This document shows, one piece after another, positions 7,913 to 17,026 of a stretch of DNA of 64,000 bases. Positions within the stretch are counted from its first letter, which is position 1; every line of letters starts with the position of its first letter. Below the pieces are notes generated by a model. That model saw nothing but the letters and a program-made list of their open reading frames with translations. It had not been told where the DNA came from and searched no databases. Source of the stretch: Zoogloea oleivorans. GTDB taxonomy: Bacteria > Pseudomonadota > Gammaproteobacteria > Burkholderiales > Rhodocyclaceae. Where the stretch lies: the NCBI RefSeq assembly GCF_008107625.1, contig NZ_SDKK01000008.1, positions 1-64,000 of the forward strand, read 5' to 3'. A program made the translations under genes and the position numbers.

Positions 7913-9097
7913 TTAGATGCGCTCGAAAATGGTTGCGATACCCTGACCACCACCGATACACATCGTCACCAGCGCGTAACGGCCGCCAGTACGGTGCAAT
8001 TCATAAATGGCCTTGGTGGCGATGAAGGCGCCGGAACAACCGACCGGGTGGCCAAGAGCAATGGCGCCGCCGTTCGGGTTGGTCTTGAGCGGATCCAGGC
8101 CCAGCACGCGGGAGACGGACAGAGCCTGAGCCGCGAAGGCCTCGTTGGACTCGATGACATCCATTTGATCCAGCGTCAGACCAGCCTTCTTGAGCGCCAG
8201 GCGGGAAGCCGGGATCGGACCTTCACCCATGATGTCGTTGGGCACACCGGCAACTGCATAGGACACCAGGCGAGCCATCGGCTTGTAGCCGGCGTTCACT
8301 GCGGTTGTGCCATCAGCGAGCACGAAGAAAGCCGCACCGTCATTGATGCCGGAAGCGTTACCCGCGGTGACGGTACCATCCTTCTTGAAGGCCGGCTTCA
8401 TCTTGGCGAGGGATTCCATCGTGGTGCCGCGCTTCAGATGCTCGTCGGTATCGAAGACCACGTCACCCTTGCGGGTTTGCTTGACGATGGGAACGATCTG
8501 GGACTGGAAGCGACCTTCATCGATAGCGATGGCGGCACGACGCTGGGACTCAACAGCAAAGGCGTCCTGCTCTTCACGGGTGATGCCGTGCTTGGCGGCC
8601 AGATTTTCGGCAGTGATGCCCATGTGACCGATACCGAACGGATCGGTCAGCACGGCAACCATGCTGTCGATGGCCTTGGTGTCACCCATACGGGCACCAT
8701 TGCGCAGCGCGGGCAGCAGATAGGCGGCCTTGGACATGACTTCGACGCCACCGCCGATGCCGTAGTCAGCATCACCCAGAAGGATGTTCTGGGCGGTAGT
8801 CACGATACCTTGCAGGCCAGAGGAGCACAGACGGCTCACCTGCATGGCCACGGATTCCATCGGCAGACCAGCCTGGATCGAAGCAACGCGGGAAACATAA
8901 GCATAGCGTCCGTCGGTAGGCATACAGTTGCCAACGGTGATGTAGTTGATCAACTGAGGATCCACTCCGGAGCGGGCAACCGACTCCTTCATGACGATGC
9001 CGGCGAGCTCGCTGGCATCGAAGTCAGCCAATGCACCGCCAAAGGCACCGATAGCGGAACGTACTGCGCTCAAAACCACTACTTCACGACTAGCCAT
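7913..9097 (-). CDS. bktB: Acetyl-CoA acyltransferase / beta-ketothiolase
   Basis: A 394-residue thiolase that condenses or cleaves acyl-CoA with acetyl-CoA. Catalytic residues are visible: Cys91 in SRLCSSGLQ, His350 in GGAIALGHPVGCSG and Cys380 in CIGGGQG. Stretches such as QIVPIVKQTRKGDVVFDTDEH resemble BktB of polyhydroxyalkanoate producers, although it could equally serve fatty-acid degradation. It is followed by its own terminator. No phaB or phaC lies nearby, so a role in polymer synthesis is not shown by context. Confidence 0.9.
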   Translation of the reverse strand: MASREVVVLSAVRSAIGAFGGALADFDASELAGIVMKESVARSGVDPQLINYITVGNCMPTDGRYAYVSRVASIQAGLPMESVAMQVSRLCSSGLQGIVTTAQNILLGDADYGIGGGVEVMSKAAYLLPALRNGARMGDTKAIDSMVAVLTDPFGIGHMGITAENLAAKHGITREEQDAFAVESQRRAAIAIDEGRFQSQIVPIVKQTRKGDVVFDTDEHLKRGTTMESLAKMKPAFKKDGTVTAGNASGINDGAAFFVLADGTTAVNAGYKPMARLVSYAVAGVPNDIMGEGPIPASRLALKKAGLTLDQMDVIESNEAFAAQALSVSRVLGLDPLKTNPNGGAIALGHPVGCSGAFIATKAIYELHRTGGRYALVTMCIGGGQGIATIFERI

Positions 9098-9124
9098 CTG
9101 AATTCCTCCTCTGAATTGCTACGG

Positions 9125-10054
9125 TTAATTACCAACCCAACCTGCGACACCAAGCAGTGCCAGCAGCAAGAAAACCAGCACCAGCGTACGCCAGACCAGG
9201 CCGATAGTGCTTTGCATGAAATCGGCATCCGCATCATCGCCAATGCCCATTTCGGGGCGTTCAACAACTTCACCCGATTCGTGGATCGGCATACCGAGCC
9301 GAACCCCCAAGGCCCCGCCACCACTGGAAAGTAGTATACCGGAAGCCTTGTCCTTCCATTGACTCGCCTGAGCGCGCCAGCAATAGATGCCATCTTCGAA
9401 GTCGCCAACAATCGAAAAACCGGCGGCCGTCAGACGTACCGGAATCCAGTCGATGATGGCGAAAACCCTTTGGGCAAAATCACCGAAGTCTCCAAAATCT
9501 GCGGCTCCCTGGCGACGCCCCCACTCTTCATCAAAAAAGCGTGACAAACGGTAAAAGACCGCGCCACTTGGACCCGGAAAAAGTATGAACCAGAAAGCGA
9601 CGCCAAATACATTGCGATGGGCAGAAAGCAGTGCTTCCTCAATCGCCAGGCGCGCGACCTCACTGGAGCCGGAGTCGTCATGGGAGCGACCGCGCCATTC
9701 ACTGATCAGCTGGCGCGCACGGGGCAACTCGCCCATCCGGAGAGCCAGTTGTATATCGGTGAAAAAATGGCTGACCTGGCGAAAACCCATCGTCAGATAG
9801 AGGACGAGCACGTTAAACACCAAGGCAAGAGCCGGGTGCACGTGCCAGAGAATGAAGTAGATCAGCGCAGAGGCGAAACAGGCGGTGAGAATCGCGACCC
9901 ACCAGGCGACGGCGCCATGACGAGCTTCGCCGTCATTGAAGCGATCTTCGAGAAAACGGGAAAAAGCCTTCAGCGGCGCCTGAACAAAACGCTCTACGGG
10001 TAGTGGGCGAAGTTGCTCGATGAGCAGTGCGACTATCAGCGAAAACAGGGTCAT
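9125..10054 (-). CDS. CobD/CbiB-family membrane protein
   Basis: A 309-residue polytopic protein with membrane segments near the N-terminus (MTLFSLIVALLIEQLRPLP), around 48-90, 145-165, and at the C-terminus (TLVLVFLLLALLGVAGWVG). The pattern matches proteins annotated CobD/CbiB family, related to AmpE and to adenosylcobinamide-phosphate synthase. No cobalamin genes are adjacent, and this short form is common in beta-proteobacteria outside cobalamin operons, so a cobalamin role is doubtful. It lies between the Nudix gene and the thiolase. Confidence 0.7.
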   Translation of the reverse strand: MTLFSLIVALLIEQLRPLPVERFVQAPLKAFSRFLEDRFNDGEARHGAVAWWVAILTACFASALIYFILWHVHPALALVFNVLVLYLTMGFRQVSHFFTDIQLALRMGELPRARQLISEWRGRSHDDSGSSEVARLAIEEALLSAHRNVFGVAFWFILFPGPSGAVFYRLSRFFDEEWGRRQGAADFGDFGDFAQRVFAIIDWIPVRLTAAGFSIVGDFEDGIYCWRAQASQWKDKASGILLSSGGGALGVRLGMPIHESGEVVERPEMGIGDDADADFMQSTIGLVWRTLVLVFLLLALLGVAGWVGN

Positions 10055-10146
10055 GCGGCGGGGGGCCTTGGAGAGCCCTCATGGTTCAGGCCTATCGGGG
10101 ATGTCTCAAGATACCACCAAACGGACACAATACAAACGCTGTTCAC

Positions 10147-10752
10147 TCAGCGCGACACGAATCGCTGAAGGCTGACGATCATCCCGGCTGTTGCACCCCA
10201 GATGAAGTGATCGCCATAGGGCATCGCATAGTACTGACGGAGTTGCCCTCGTACTTCAATCGTATGGGTCTGATGATTGGCCGGATCGAGGAGGAAGGCG
10301 AGGGGAACCTCAAAGACTTCAGCGACTTCGAAAGAGTCCGGCACGAGCTCGAAGGGTGGCGTAACGAGACCAATGACCGGAGTGACCTCAAAGCCTGTTC
10401 CTGTCCGATACAGGGGAAGGCAGCCGAGCAGTTCGATGTGCCTGCGATGGAGGCTGATCTCCTCTTCCGTCTCCCGCAAGGCCGTATCGATGGGGGAAGT
10501 ATCCTGCTCCTCGACACGCCCTCCCGGAAAACTGACCTGCCCGGGATGATGATGCAGATGATCCGTACGACGAGTCAGCAATACAGTGGGCTCAGGATCG
10601 CGCAGGACGATGGGAAACAATACCGCAGCAGGCGTGAGAGGACCGGATGGCACGCCCTCCTCCACCGGCGACTGGGCCGGAAAGCCTGAGGAAAAGCATG
10701 CCCGGAGCCTGTCGATGGCAGTTGAACGAGGCGCTAAAGTGACTGGTTTCAT
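10147..10752 (-). CDS. Nudix hydrolase, CoA-pyrophosphatase type (NudL-like)
   Basis: A 201-residue protein starting MKPVTLAPR. The Nudix box runs from FPGGR (about 76-80) to RETEEEI (about 93-99), including the CoA-pyrophosphatase feature QVSFPGGR just before it. Members cleave CoA or acyl-CoA to phosphopantetheine and ADP derivatives. The ATG at 10752 is preferred over a TTG one codon upstream. The retropepsin gene ends 12 bases upstream of the start, so the two are likely co-transcribed. Confidence 0.85.
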   Translation of the reverse strand: MKPVTLAPRSTAIDRLRACFSSGFPAQSPVEEGVPSGPLTPAAVLFPIVLRDPEPTVLLTRRTDHLHHHPGQVSFPGGRVEEQDTSPIDTALRETEEEISLHRRHIELLGCLPLYRTGTGFEVTPVIGLVTPPFELVPDSFEVAEVFEVPLAFLLDPANHQTHTIEVRGQLRQYYAMPYGDHFIWGATAGMIVSLQRFVSR

Positions 10753-10764
10753 CAATTGTTCTGC

Positions 10765-11421
10765 TCAATAGCGTTGGTGCAGTTGCAAGGTCATACCGTC
10801 ACGACGCATTTCCATGCGATTGAGAAAACTCATGCCCAGCAGGGCGAAGGGCATGTCGGAACCATGGACGATGCCCTCAATATTGCGCAGGGTGACATCT
10901 CCGACACGCACACTGTCCAGACGCACTTTCCAGGCCCGGACAACGCCGTTGGCAGTCTGCATCATGGCAGGCTCACCTTTCGTGAAATCAATGCCGGCCC
11001 TTAATGCATCACCACGCCCGAGAGACACGAAGCTAGCCCCGGTGTCGACGATGAAGCGCATCGGCGCACCGTTGATCATACCGGTCGTGTTGAACTGTCC
11101 GCTGCTGTCCGCATGCACACTCACCGTCGGCGCCTTGCCGGAACCAGCGATATTCAGCGCCTGCTGCCCGACAAAAAGCCTGTGACTACGCCCGTCAAAA
11201 TCGACGGCCGCACTCTCTGCATCCACGGCAAGAATTCGAACGCCTTCCTGCGTTCTGGTTCCCACCGCCACCGTACGAGGGGGTCCTCCGTTGATAACCA
11301 CCAAAGCCTTGCCCGGAAAAACGCCAGCCAGTGCCACATCTGTGGCTTTGGCCGGGATCGCTAGGCATAGCATCAGCGCCCCGCTACACTGAAGCCAAGG
11401 GACAACACGGGACTTCTTCAT
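10765..11421 (-). CDS. Retropepsin-like aspartic protease (TIGR02281 family)
   Basis: A secreted or periplasmic protein of 218 residues from the MKKSRVVPW start, with a signal peptide ending near AKA. A retropepsin-type active site is present (FIVDTGASFVSL, Asp126) and the C-terminal flap-side motif DMPFALLGMSFLNRM. One such domain gives half an active site, so it should dimerise. An ATG six codons upstream (11439) is possible; either start overlaps the start of the divergent amidotransferase gene. Biological substrate unknown. Confidence 0.8.
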   Translation of the reverse strand: MKKSRVVPWLQCSGALMLCLAIPAKATDVALAGVFPGKALVVINGGPPRTVAVGTRTQEGVRILAVDAESAAVDFDGRSHRLFVGQQALNIAGSGKAPTVSVHADSSGQFNTTGMINGAPMRFIVDTGASFVSLGRGDALRAGIDFTKGEPAMMQTANGVVRAWKVRLDSVRVGDVTLRNIEGIVHGSDMPFALLGMSFLNRMEMRRDGMTLQLHQRY

Positions 11422-12130
11422 GAAACCGGTAGCAATCATTCGCCATAGCCTTACTGAGGGTCCAGGTCATTTTGCCACATTCCTCGAACGCCACTCGCAG
11501 CCGTGGGAGTTGATCCGTATCGACGCCGGCGATCCGGTCCCCGTCAGGCCGGACCGGTTTTCCGGTCTGGCCCTGATGGGCGGACCCATGAGCGTCAATG
11601 ATGACCTGCCCTGGATTCCGCCCGTACTCGATCTGATCCGCTGGATGATGGCTTCAAACAGGCCGGTGATTGGTCATTGCCTCGGCGGTCAATTGATGAG
11701 CAAGGCACTCGGGGGCGTTGTGACGCAAAACCCGGTGAAGGAGATCGGCTGGCTGGCGGTGTCTGTCGTGGACTCTCCCATGGCCCAGCAGTGGTTTGGC
11801 GACACGACGGACTTTGAGAGTTTTCACTGGCATGGCGAGACCTTCTCCATTCCCGAAGGTGCAACGCGACTGCTCGCCAGCCAGGCTTGCAAGAATCAGG
11901 CTTTCGCCCTTGGCAAGCATCTCGGCATGCAATGCCACGTGGAAATGACTGCGCAGATGATTCGCGAATGGTGTCTGAGCGGGGCCGGGGAAATCGAGGC
12001 CTGTGGCTCCCTCCCCACCGTCCAGCAAGCGGAGCAAATGGAAACCCGCCTGGAAGCGCGTCTCGGTGCGCTCAATGCCGCCGCTGAACGCGTGTACGCC
12101 CAATGGATCAAAGGCCTGGTACAAGACTGA
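11420..12130 (+). CDS. Class I glutamine amidotransferase (GuaA-type domain), stand-alone
   Basis: A 236-residue protein with the triad of class I amidotransferases: Cys87 in IGHCLGGQ, and His173/Glu175 in QCHVEMT. The substrate pocket HWHGETF is also present. Stand-alone members of this group are often called GMP synthase-like or gamma-glutamyl hydrolase-like, and their acceptors are mostly unknown. It is one of only two plus-strand protein genes in the window. Its ATG shares the CATG tetranucleotide with the start of the divergent protease gene. A bidirectional terminator follows. Confidence 0.8.
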   Translation: MKPVAIIRHSLTEGPGHFATFLERHSQPWELIRIDAGDPVPVRPDRFSGLALMGGPMSVNDDLPWIPPVLDLIRWMMASNRPVIGHCLGGQLMSKALGGVVTQNPVKEIGWLAVSVVDSPMAQQWFGDTTDFESFHWHGETFSIPEGATRLLASQACKNQAFALGKHLGMQCHVEMTAQMIREWCLSGAGEIEACGSLPTVQQAEQMETRLEARLGALNAAAERVYAQWIKGLVQD

Positions 12131-12136
12131 AGACAA

Positions 12137-12172
12137 AAACTAAAGACCAGTCCGAAGACTGGTCTTTAGTTT
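12137..12172. terminator. Bidirectional terminator
   Basis: Perfect 16-bp stem (12137-12152 with 12157-12172) and CGAA loop, with A and T runs on both sides. It separates the convergent amidotransferase and yjfB-like genes. Confidence 0.92.
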
Positions 12173-12187
12173 GAAGCAATGCACCAT

Positions 12188-12379
12188 TTACGCAAATGTA
12201 TCGACATTTCGCCCAGTGGTTGCCGCTGGATCAACAGCGGCCTGCACCGGCGGCGGTAGCGAGGCGATCAACTGCGCAGCATTGGCCTGCTGCTGATCAA
12301 GAGACTTTCGCAGCATCGTGACCGCTACCGGATCCTGCATCTGGACCTGCGAAGTGGATACGACCGACGAGAGATTCAT
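12188..12379 (-). CDS. YjfB-like small protein (putative motility protein family)
   Basis: A 63-residue protein, MNLSSVVSTSQVQMQD, with a short amphipathic middle (VAVTMLRKSLDQQQANAAQLI) and the end GRNVDTFA. The LRKSLDQQ and G-NVD pattern resembles the YjfB family (Pfam 'putative motility protein'), known from the motility regulon of Bacillus; function unknown. It lies 3 bases after yajQ and ends just before the terminator, so it is translated from the same message. No flagellar genes are in the window. Confidence 0.7.
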   Translation of the reverse strand: MNLSSVVSTSQVQMQDPVAVTMLRKSLDQQQANAAQLIASLPPPVQAAVDPAATTGRNVDTFA

Positions 12380-12382
12380 TGC

Positions 12383-12868
12383 TCAATCCCTGAAATTTCC
12401 ATACTGCAAAGGATAGTCGGTGATTTCCTTGCGGACCAGGGCGATACAGTCTTGCAGGAGGTCACGCTTGGCACCGCTGACCCGCACGGCTTCGCCCTGA
12501 ATGCTGGCCTGCACCTTGAGCTTGCTGTCCTTGATGAGCTTGACGATCCTCTTGGACTCATCCTGCTCGATACCAACACGAACCTTGAGCTCTTGCTTGA
12601 CCTTGTTGCCGCCCACCTTTTGTATGTCGCCATGATCAAGACAACGCACATCGATTTTCTTGGCGGTCATCTCGGGCAGCAGGAGGGCAAGCATCTGCTC
12701 GAGCTGGAAGTCGTTGTCGCCAAACAGGGTCAGCAACTTCTCGGCCTGCTCGACGCGCGCATCGGAACCCTTGAAGTCGTAACGACCGGAGATTTTTCGA
12801 TTGGTGCCATCAACTGCATTGCGCAGCGCAACCATATCGACTTCTGACGTAATGTCGAACGACGGCAT
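12383..12868 (-). CDS. yajQ: YajQ-family nucleotide-binding protein
   Basis: A 161-residue protein starting [20 protein letters not shown], with [13 protein letters not shown] and the C-terminal QYGNFRD, all diagnostic of YajQ. The family has two RRM-like folds; a member in Xanthomonas binds cyclic di-GMP, and RNA or nucleotide binding is proposed in others. The start was chosen by the family N-terminus; an upstream extension of ten residues is not conserved. It lies 14 bases after ppnP. Confidence 0.93.
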   Translation of the reverse strand: MPSFDITSEVDMVALRNAVDGTNRKISGRYDFKGSDARVEQAEKLLTLFGDNDFQLEQMLALLLPEMTAKKIDVRCLDHGDIQKVGGNKVKQELKVRVGIEQDESKRIVKLIKDSKLKVQASIQGEAVRVSGAKRDLLQDCIALVRKEITDYPLQYGNFRD

Positions 12869-12882
12869 GGTCTGGTTCCCTC

Positions 12883-13206
12883 TCAGGCGAAGTGGCAAAC
12901 GTAGTGGTAGGCATCGCCCGCCACTTCGATATCGAAACTGGAGTTGCCCGGAACATTGAAGGACTCACCAGCACCGTAAGTTTTCCATTCGGTTTCCCCC
13001 TTGAGACGCACACGGCAGCTACCTGCCACGCCTTCCATGATCTCGGGAACACCAGTATTAAAGGTCAACGTCGAGGGCAGGATCACGCCGACAGACTTCT
13101 TGACCCCGTCAGCCAGCACGATGGAGTGGCTCACGCACTTGCCGTCGAAGTAGACGTTGGCTTTCTTGACAACCGATACGGCGTCGAATTGAGCGGATTG
13201 AGTCAT
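12883..13206 (-). CDS. ppnP: Pyrimidine/purine nucleoside phosphorylase (PpnP, YaiE family)
   Basis: A 107-residue single-domain cupin, full length for the family. Typical stretches are [39 protein letters not shown] and [11 protein letters not shown]. Family members phosphorolyse a wide range of nucleosides to free base and ribose 1-phosphate. It sits between the DUF2788 gene and yajQ in a tight minus-strand series. Confidence 0.92.
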   Translation of the reverse strand: MTQSAQFDAVSVVKKANVYFDGKCVSHSIVLADGVKKSVGVILPSTLTFNTGVPEIMEGVAGSCRVRLKGETEWKTYGAGESFNVPGNSSFDIEVAGDAYHYVCHFA

Positions 13207-13226
13207 TTTTCAGTTCAAGTCAAAAA

Positions 13227-13460
13227 TTATTCAATACCAAGCAGCTTTTGAATCAGCGACTTGGCGATAAAACCGATGAAGCCCACACCGAGCCCCACAA
13301 ACATCCATATCGCACCATATTTTCCCGACTTGGACTCCCAAGCGAGATGGCCGATGATGAAAATCATGTAAGCGATCAGTCCCCCAACGCAGACCTTGAG
13401 GGAAATATCCTCAAACTCTGCGACAGTCAGCCCGAACAGCAAAGGCGCGGTGGGATCCAT
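13227..13460 (-). CDS. DUF2788 small membrane protein
   Basis: A 77-residue protein with two predicted membrane helices (about 22-40, VCVGGLIAYMIFIIGHLAW, and 50-67, AIWMFVGLGVGFIGFIAK) separated by a short basic loop ESKSGKYG. Composition and length match DUF2788, unknown function, common in beta- and gamma-proteobacteria. It starts 9 bases after the argG stop. Confidence 0.8.
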   Translation of the reverse strand: MDPTAPLLFGLTVAEFEDISLKVCVGGLIAYMIFIIGHLAWESKSGKYGAIWMFVGLGVGFIGFIAKSLIQKLLGIE

Positions 13461-13469
13461 GCTTTGCTA

Positions 13470-14699
13470 TCAGCCCCGCTTGGTTTTCGCGTTGGCTGCG
13501 ATGCGCATGCGCAGCGCGTTCAGGCGAATGAAGCCGTGAGCATCCTTCTGATTGTAAGCGCCCTGGTCATCTTCGAAGGTAGCGATGGTCGGATCGAACA
13601 GGGAATCCGTCTTGGAATCGCGAGCGACGACGATCACGTTACCCTTGTAGAGCTTGACGCGAACCCAGCCGTTCACGGTTTGCTGGGTGTTGTCGATCAG
13701 CGCCTGCAAGGCCAGACGTTCCGGCGACCACCAGTAACCCGTGTAGATCATGCTGGCGTAACGGGGCATCAGGTCGTCCTTCAAATGGGCGACTTCCCGG
13801 TCAAGGGTGATGGACTCGATGGCCCGGTGCGCACGCAACAGGATTGTTCCACCCGGGGTCTCGTAGCAGCCGCGGGACTTCATGCCCACATAGCGGTTTT
13901 CGACCAGATCCAGGCGGCCGATGCCGTGCTTGCCGCCCAGCTCGTTCAGCTTGGCCAGCAGTTCGTGCGCCTTCATCCTGGTGCCGTTGATCGAGACGAG
14001 ATCACCCTTCTCGAACTCCAGGTCCAGATACTCGGCCGCATCCGGTGCGGCTTCGGGCGACACCGTCCAGCGCCACATGGACTCCTCGGCTTCGGCAGCC
14101 GGGTTCTCCAGGTGACGACCTTCGAAGGAGATGTGCAGCAGGTTGGCGTCCATCGAATACGGGGAGCCACCCTGCTTGTGCTTCATCTCGATGGGAATGC
14201 CGTTCTTTTCGGCATAGGCCAGCAGCTTCTCGCGGGACAGCAGATCCCACTCGCGCCACGGAGCGATGACCTTCACGTTGGGCATCAGCGCGTAGTAGCC
14301 GAGCTCGAAACGAACCTGGTCGTTACCCTTGCCGGTCGCACCGTGGGACACCGCTTCTGCCCCGGTAGCACGGGCAATCTCGATCTGGCGCTTGGCAATC
14401 AGCGGACGGGCGATGGAGGTGCCGAGCAGGTATTCGCCTTCGTAAACCGTATTGCCGCGGAACATCGGGAAGACGAAATCACGGACAAACTCCTCGCGCA
14501 GGTCGTCGATGAAAATGTTTTCCGGCTTGATGCCGAACTGCAGCGCCTTCGCGCGAGCCGGCTCGAGCTCTTCGCCCTGCCCCAGGTCGGCAGTGAAAGT
14601 CACCACTTCACATTGATAGGTGTCCTGCAACCATTTGAGGATCACCGATGTATCCAGCCCGCCCGAATAGGCAAGCACAACCTTCTTTACGTCGCTCAT
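13470..14699 (-). CDS. argG: Argininosuccinate synthase
   Basis: A 409-residue enzyme that ligates citrulline and aspartate with ATP, the penultimate step of arginine synthesis. The ATP pyrophosphatase loop [11 protein letters not shown] lies at the N-terminus, and the conserved [15 protein letters not shown] and [17 protein letters not shown] are present. The start [14 protein letters not shown] fits the family; an upstream 13-residue extension does not. It follows argF by 48 bases and argD-argF-argG read in pathway-related order. Confidence 0.97.
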   Translation of the reverse strand: MSDVKKVVLAYSGGLDTSVILKWLQDTYQCEVVTFTADLGQGEELEPARAKALQFGIKPENIFIDDLREEFVRDFVFPMFRGNTVYEGEYLLGTSIARPLIAKRQIEIARATGAEAVSHGATGKGNDQVRFELGYYALMPNVKVIAPWREWDLLSREKLLAYAEKNGIPIEMKHKQGGSPYSMDANLLHISFEGRHLENPAAEAEESMWRWTVSPEAAPDAAEYLDLEFEKGDLVSINGTRMKAHELLAKLNELGGKHGIGRLDLVENRYVGMKSRGCYETPGGTILLRAHRAIESITLDREVAHLKDDLMPRYASMIYTGYWWSPERLALQALIDNTQQTVNGWVRVKLYKGNVIVVARDSKTDSLFDPTIATFEDDQGAYNQKDAHGFIRLNALRMRIAANAKTKRG

Positions 14700-14747
14700 G
14701 TCCCGCTTCCGCAATTTAGTAAATGAGTCTTGAAACAATCGACTGCT

Positions 14748-15680
14748 TCAAGCGCAGTCACCCTCGACCTTGCCGATCAAGAGATAATCCATTAGCGCCT
14801 TCTGCGCGTGCAGGCGATTTTCCGCCTCGTCCCATACGACTGACTGGGGTCCGTCTATGACTTCCGCAGACACTTCCTCGCCACGATGAGCCGGCAGACA
14901 ATGCATGAAAACAGCGCCAGGATTGGCGATTTTCATCATGTCCTCGTCCACCTGCCAGTCGGCAAAATCCCGCATCCGCTCTTCGTTCTCGGCCTCGAAG
15001 CCCATGCTGGTCCACACATCGGTGGTCACCAGATCGGCGCCGCGGCACGCTTCCATCGGGTCGTCAAAGTGCGCGAAATGACCGGTACCGTAAAGGCCTG
15101 CCCTTTCAGGCTCAACCTCGTAACCCGGCGGCGTGGAGACACGCACCTGGAAGTCCAGCACTTCGGCCGCCTGCAGCCAGGTGTTGCAGACGTTGTTCGA
15201 ATCGCCAACCCAGGCCACGGTCTTGCCCTGAATCGGACCACGATGCTCGATGAAGGTGAAGATGTCAGCGAGGATCTGGCAGGGGTGATATTCGTTGGTC
15301 AGGCCATTGATCACCGGCACGCGGGAATACTCCGCGAAGCGCTCGATGATCGACTGCTCGAAGGTGCGGATCATCACGATATCGCTCATTCGCGAAATCA
15401 CCTGAGCCGCATCTTCCACTGGTTCCCCCCGCCCCAGCTGGGAGTCGCGGGTATTCAAGTAGATGGCCGAGCCGCCGAGTTGCTGCATGCCCGCCTCGAA
15501 GGACAGGCGCGTACGCGTGCTGGCCTTCTCGAAGATCATCACCAGCGTTCGGTCGAACAGTGGATGATGGGGCTCGTAGCGCTTGAACTTGTCCTTTATC
15601 CAGCGGGTGCGGGCAAAAAGGTAGTCGTACTCGGCGCGCGAAAAATCTTTGAACTGTAGGTAGTGTCTCGGTGCGTTCAT
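14748..15680 (-). CDS. argF: Ornithine carbamoyltransferase
   Basis: A 310-residue anabolic enzyme making citrulline from ornithine and carbamoyl phosphate. The carbamoyl-phosphate motif STRTR is at residues 54-58, with HPCQILAD and the ornithine-side HCLPAHRGEE near 260. Length matches the trimeric anabolic type rather than the longer catabolic form. It starts 15 bases after the argD stop, so it is co-transcribed with argD. Confidence 0.97.
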   Translation of the reverse strand: MNAPRHYLQFKDFSRAEYDYLFARTRWIKDKFKRYEPHHPLFDRTLVMIFEKASTRTRLSFEAGMQQLGGSAIYLNTRDSQLGRGEPVEDAAQVISRMSDIVMIRTFEQSIIERFAEYSRVPVINGLTNEYHPCQILADIFTFIEHRGPIQGKTVAWVGDSNNVCNTWLQAAEVLDFQVRVSTPPGYEVEPERAGLYGTGHFAHFDDPMEACRGADLVTTDVWTSMGFEAENEERMRDFADWQVDEDMMKIANPGAVFMHCLPAHRGEEVSAEVIDGPQSVVWDEAENRLHAQKALMDYLLIGKVEGDCA

Positions 15681-15695
15681 GGCACTCGTTCTTCG

Positions 15696-16871
15696 TTATT
15701 GTGCTGCAAGAAATTCCTTGATCAGCGGGGTCAGCCCCTCGACCAGCGTCGCCGCGTCCGCGTCGCTGAAATTCAGCGGAGGCAGAAGCCGGATGACCTT
15801 GTCGGCCGTGACGTTGATCAGGTAGCCCGCGTCGAGAGCCCGCGCCACCAGGACGCTGCATGGACGATCCAGCTCGATACCGATCATCAATCCGGCACCA
15901 CGGATATCCACCACCCCAGCGACGCCCTCAAGGGCTTTTGCAAAACCACTGCAAATGGCCTGGCCAATTGCGGTGGCATTGCCGAGCAAATCATCCTCCT
16001 CAATGACAGCCAGTGTAGTCAGGGCTGCGGCACAGGCCAGGGGATTGCCGCCAAAGGTCGAGCCATGATTGCCAGGCTTGAAAACACCAGCGGCTTTTCC
16101 GGCAGCCAGGCAGGCGCCGATGGGTACGCCAGAGCCAAGGCCCTTGGCCAGCGACATGACATCCGGCTTCACACCGGCATGCTGGTGACCAAACCACTTG
16201 CCGGTACGCGCGATGCCGCATTGCACCTCGTCGAACATCAGGAGCCACTCACGCTCGTCGCACAGCTTGCGCAGCGCCTGCAGGTATTCCTGCTGGGCAA
16301 TGTGGATGCCGCCTTCACCCTGGACGGGTTCGACGAGAATGGCAACGATGTTCGTCCGGCCAGCCGCAAGTTGCTCAACCGCTGCCAGATCGTCAAAGGG
16401 AGCGCGAAGGAAGCCGCCGACCAGAGGCCCGAAGCCAATCTGGACCTTCTTGTTGCCCGTTGCGGAAAGCGTCGCCAGCGTACGGCCGTGAAAGGACTGG
16501 TCCATCACGATGATGCACGGCTCGGCAATACCACGCCCGTGACCGTAAAGCCTTGCCAGCTTGATGGCGGCTTCGTTGGCCTCGCAACCGGAATTGCAGA
16601 AAAACACTTCATCCATCGCCGAGACCGAGGCAAGCTTGTCCGACAAGGCCTCCTGGTTCGGAATGCCGTAAAGGTTGGAAGTGTGAATGACCCGGGCAGC
16701 CTGCTCGGAGATGGCGCGGACCAGGCGGGGATGATTGTGACCGAGCGTCGACACGGCGATTCCGGCCAGGGCGTCGAGATAACGCTTTCCGGACAGATCG
16801 TACAACCAGGAGCCTTCACCGTGGCTGAATGCCACCGGGAGCCGACCGTAAGTGTTCATCAAGTGAGACAT
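15696..16871 (-). CDS. argD: Acetylornithine aminotransferase
   Basis: A 391-residue class III PLP aminotransferase. Visible are the cofactor region NSGCEANEAAIKLAR, FDEVQCGIARTGKW, and the Schiff-base lysine in MSLAKGLGSGVPIG. It converts N-acetylglutamate semialdehyde to N-acetylornithine (and possibly succinyldiaminopimelate in lysine synthesis). The start MSHLMNTYGRLPVAF is chosen from the family N-terminus. Upstream bases 16872-16998 contain a 7-bp hairpin AACGGCG/CGCCGTT (16939-16960) but no clear arginine-repressor box. Confidence 0.95.
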   Translation of the reverse strand: MSHLMNTYGRLPVAFSHGEGSWLYDLSGKRYLDALAGIAVSTLGHNHPRLVRAISEQAARVIHTSNLYGIPNQEALSDKLASVSAMDEVFFCNSGCEANEAAIKLARLYGHGRGIAEPCIIVMDQSFHGRTLATLSATGNKKVQIGFGPLVGGFLRAPFDDLAAVEQLAAGRTNIVAILVEPVQGEGGIHIAQQEYLQALRKLCDEREWLLMFDEVQCGIARTGKWFGHQHAGVKPDVMSLAKGLGSGVPIGACLAAGKAAGVFKPGNHGSTFGGNPLACAAALTTLAVIEEDDLLGNATAIGQAICSGFAKALEGVAGVVDIRGAGLMIGIELDRPCSVLVARALDAGYLINVTADKVIRLLPPLNFSDADAATLVEGLTPLIKEFLAAQ

Positions 16872-16990
16872 CGAGCAACCTTGTTTCGTTGTTCGCCCCG
16901 CTGGCGCCACCCTCGTACGGCAAGCGCCAGAAAGGCGAAACGGCGACTTTCGCCGCCGTTAGGTACAAAAAACTGTATTCGCATCCTAAT

Positions 16991-17018
16991 CCAAAACCGC
17001 CTGCCTGTACAGGCAGGC
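16991..17018 (-). terminator. Probable terminator at the end of the polysaccharide locus
   Basis: A perfect 20-base palindrome (16999-17018, centred on CTGTACAG) starts 8 bases after the TPR gene stop. A short TTTT follows on the minus strand. The U-tract is weak, so termination efficiency is uncertain. Confidence 0.5.
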
Positions 17019-17026
17019 AAGATGGA

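Noticed and set aside
7651-7953. 100-codon minus-strand frame between rpsT and the thiolase gene
   Set aside because: It overlaps the thiolase 3' end in another frame, crosses the thiolase terminator and contains the rpsT promoter.
16999-17018. 20-base palindrome as an attachment or recombination site
   Set aside because: It sits 8 bases after a stop codon and is followed by TTTT; a terminator at the locus end is simpler, and no integrase or element boundary is near.
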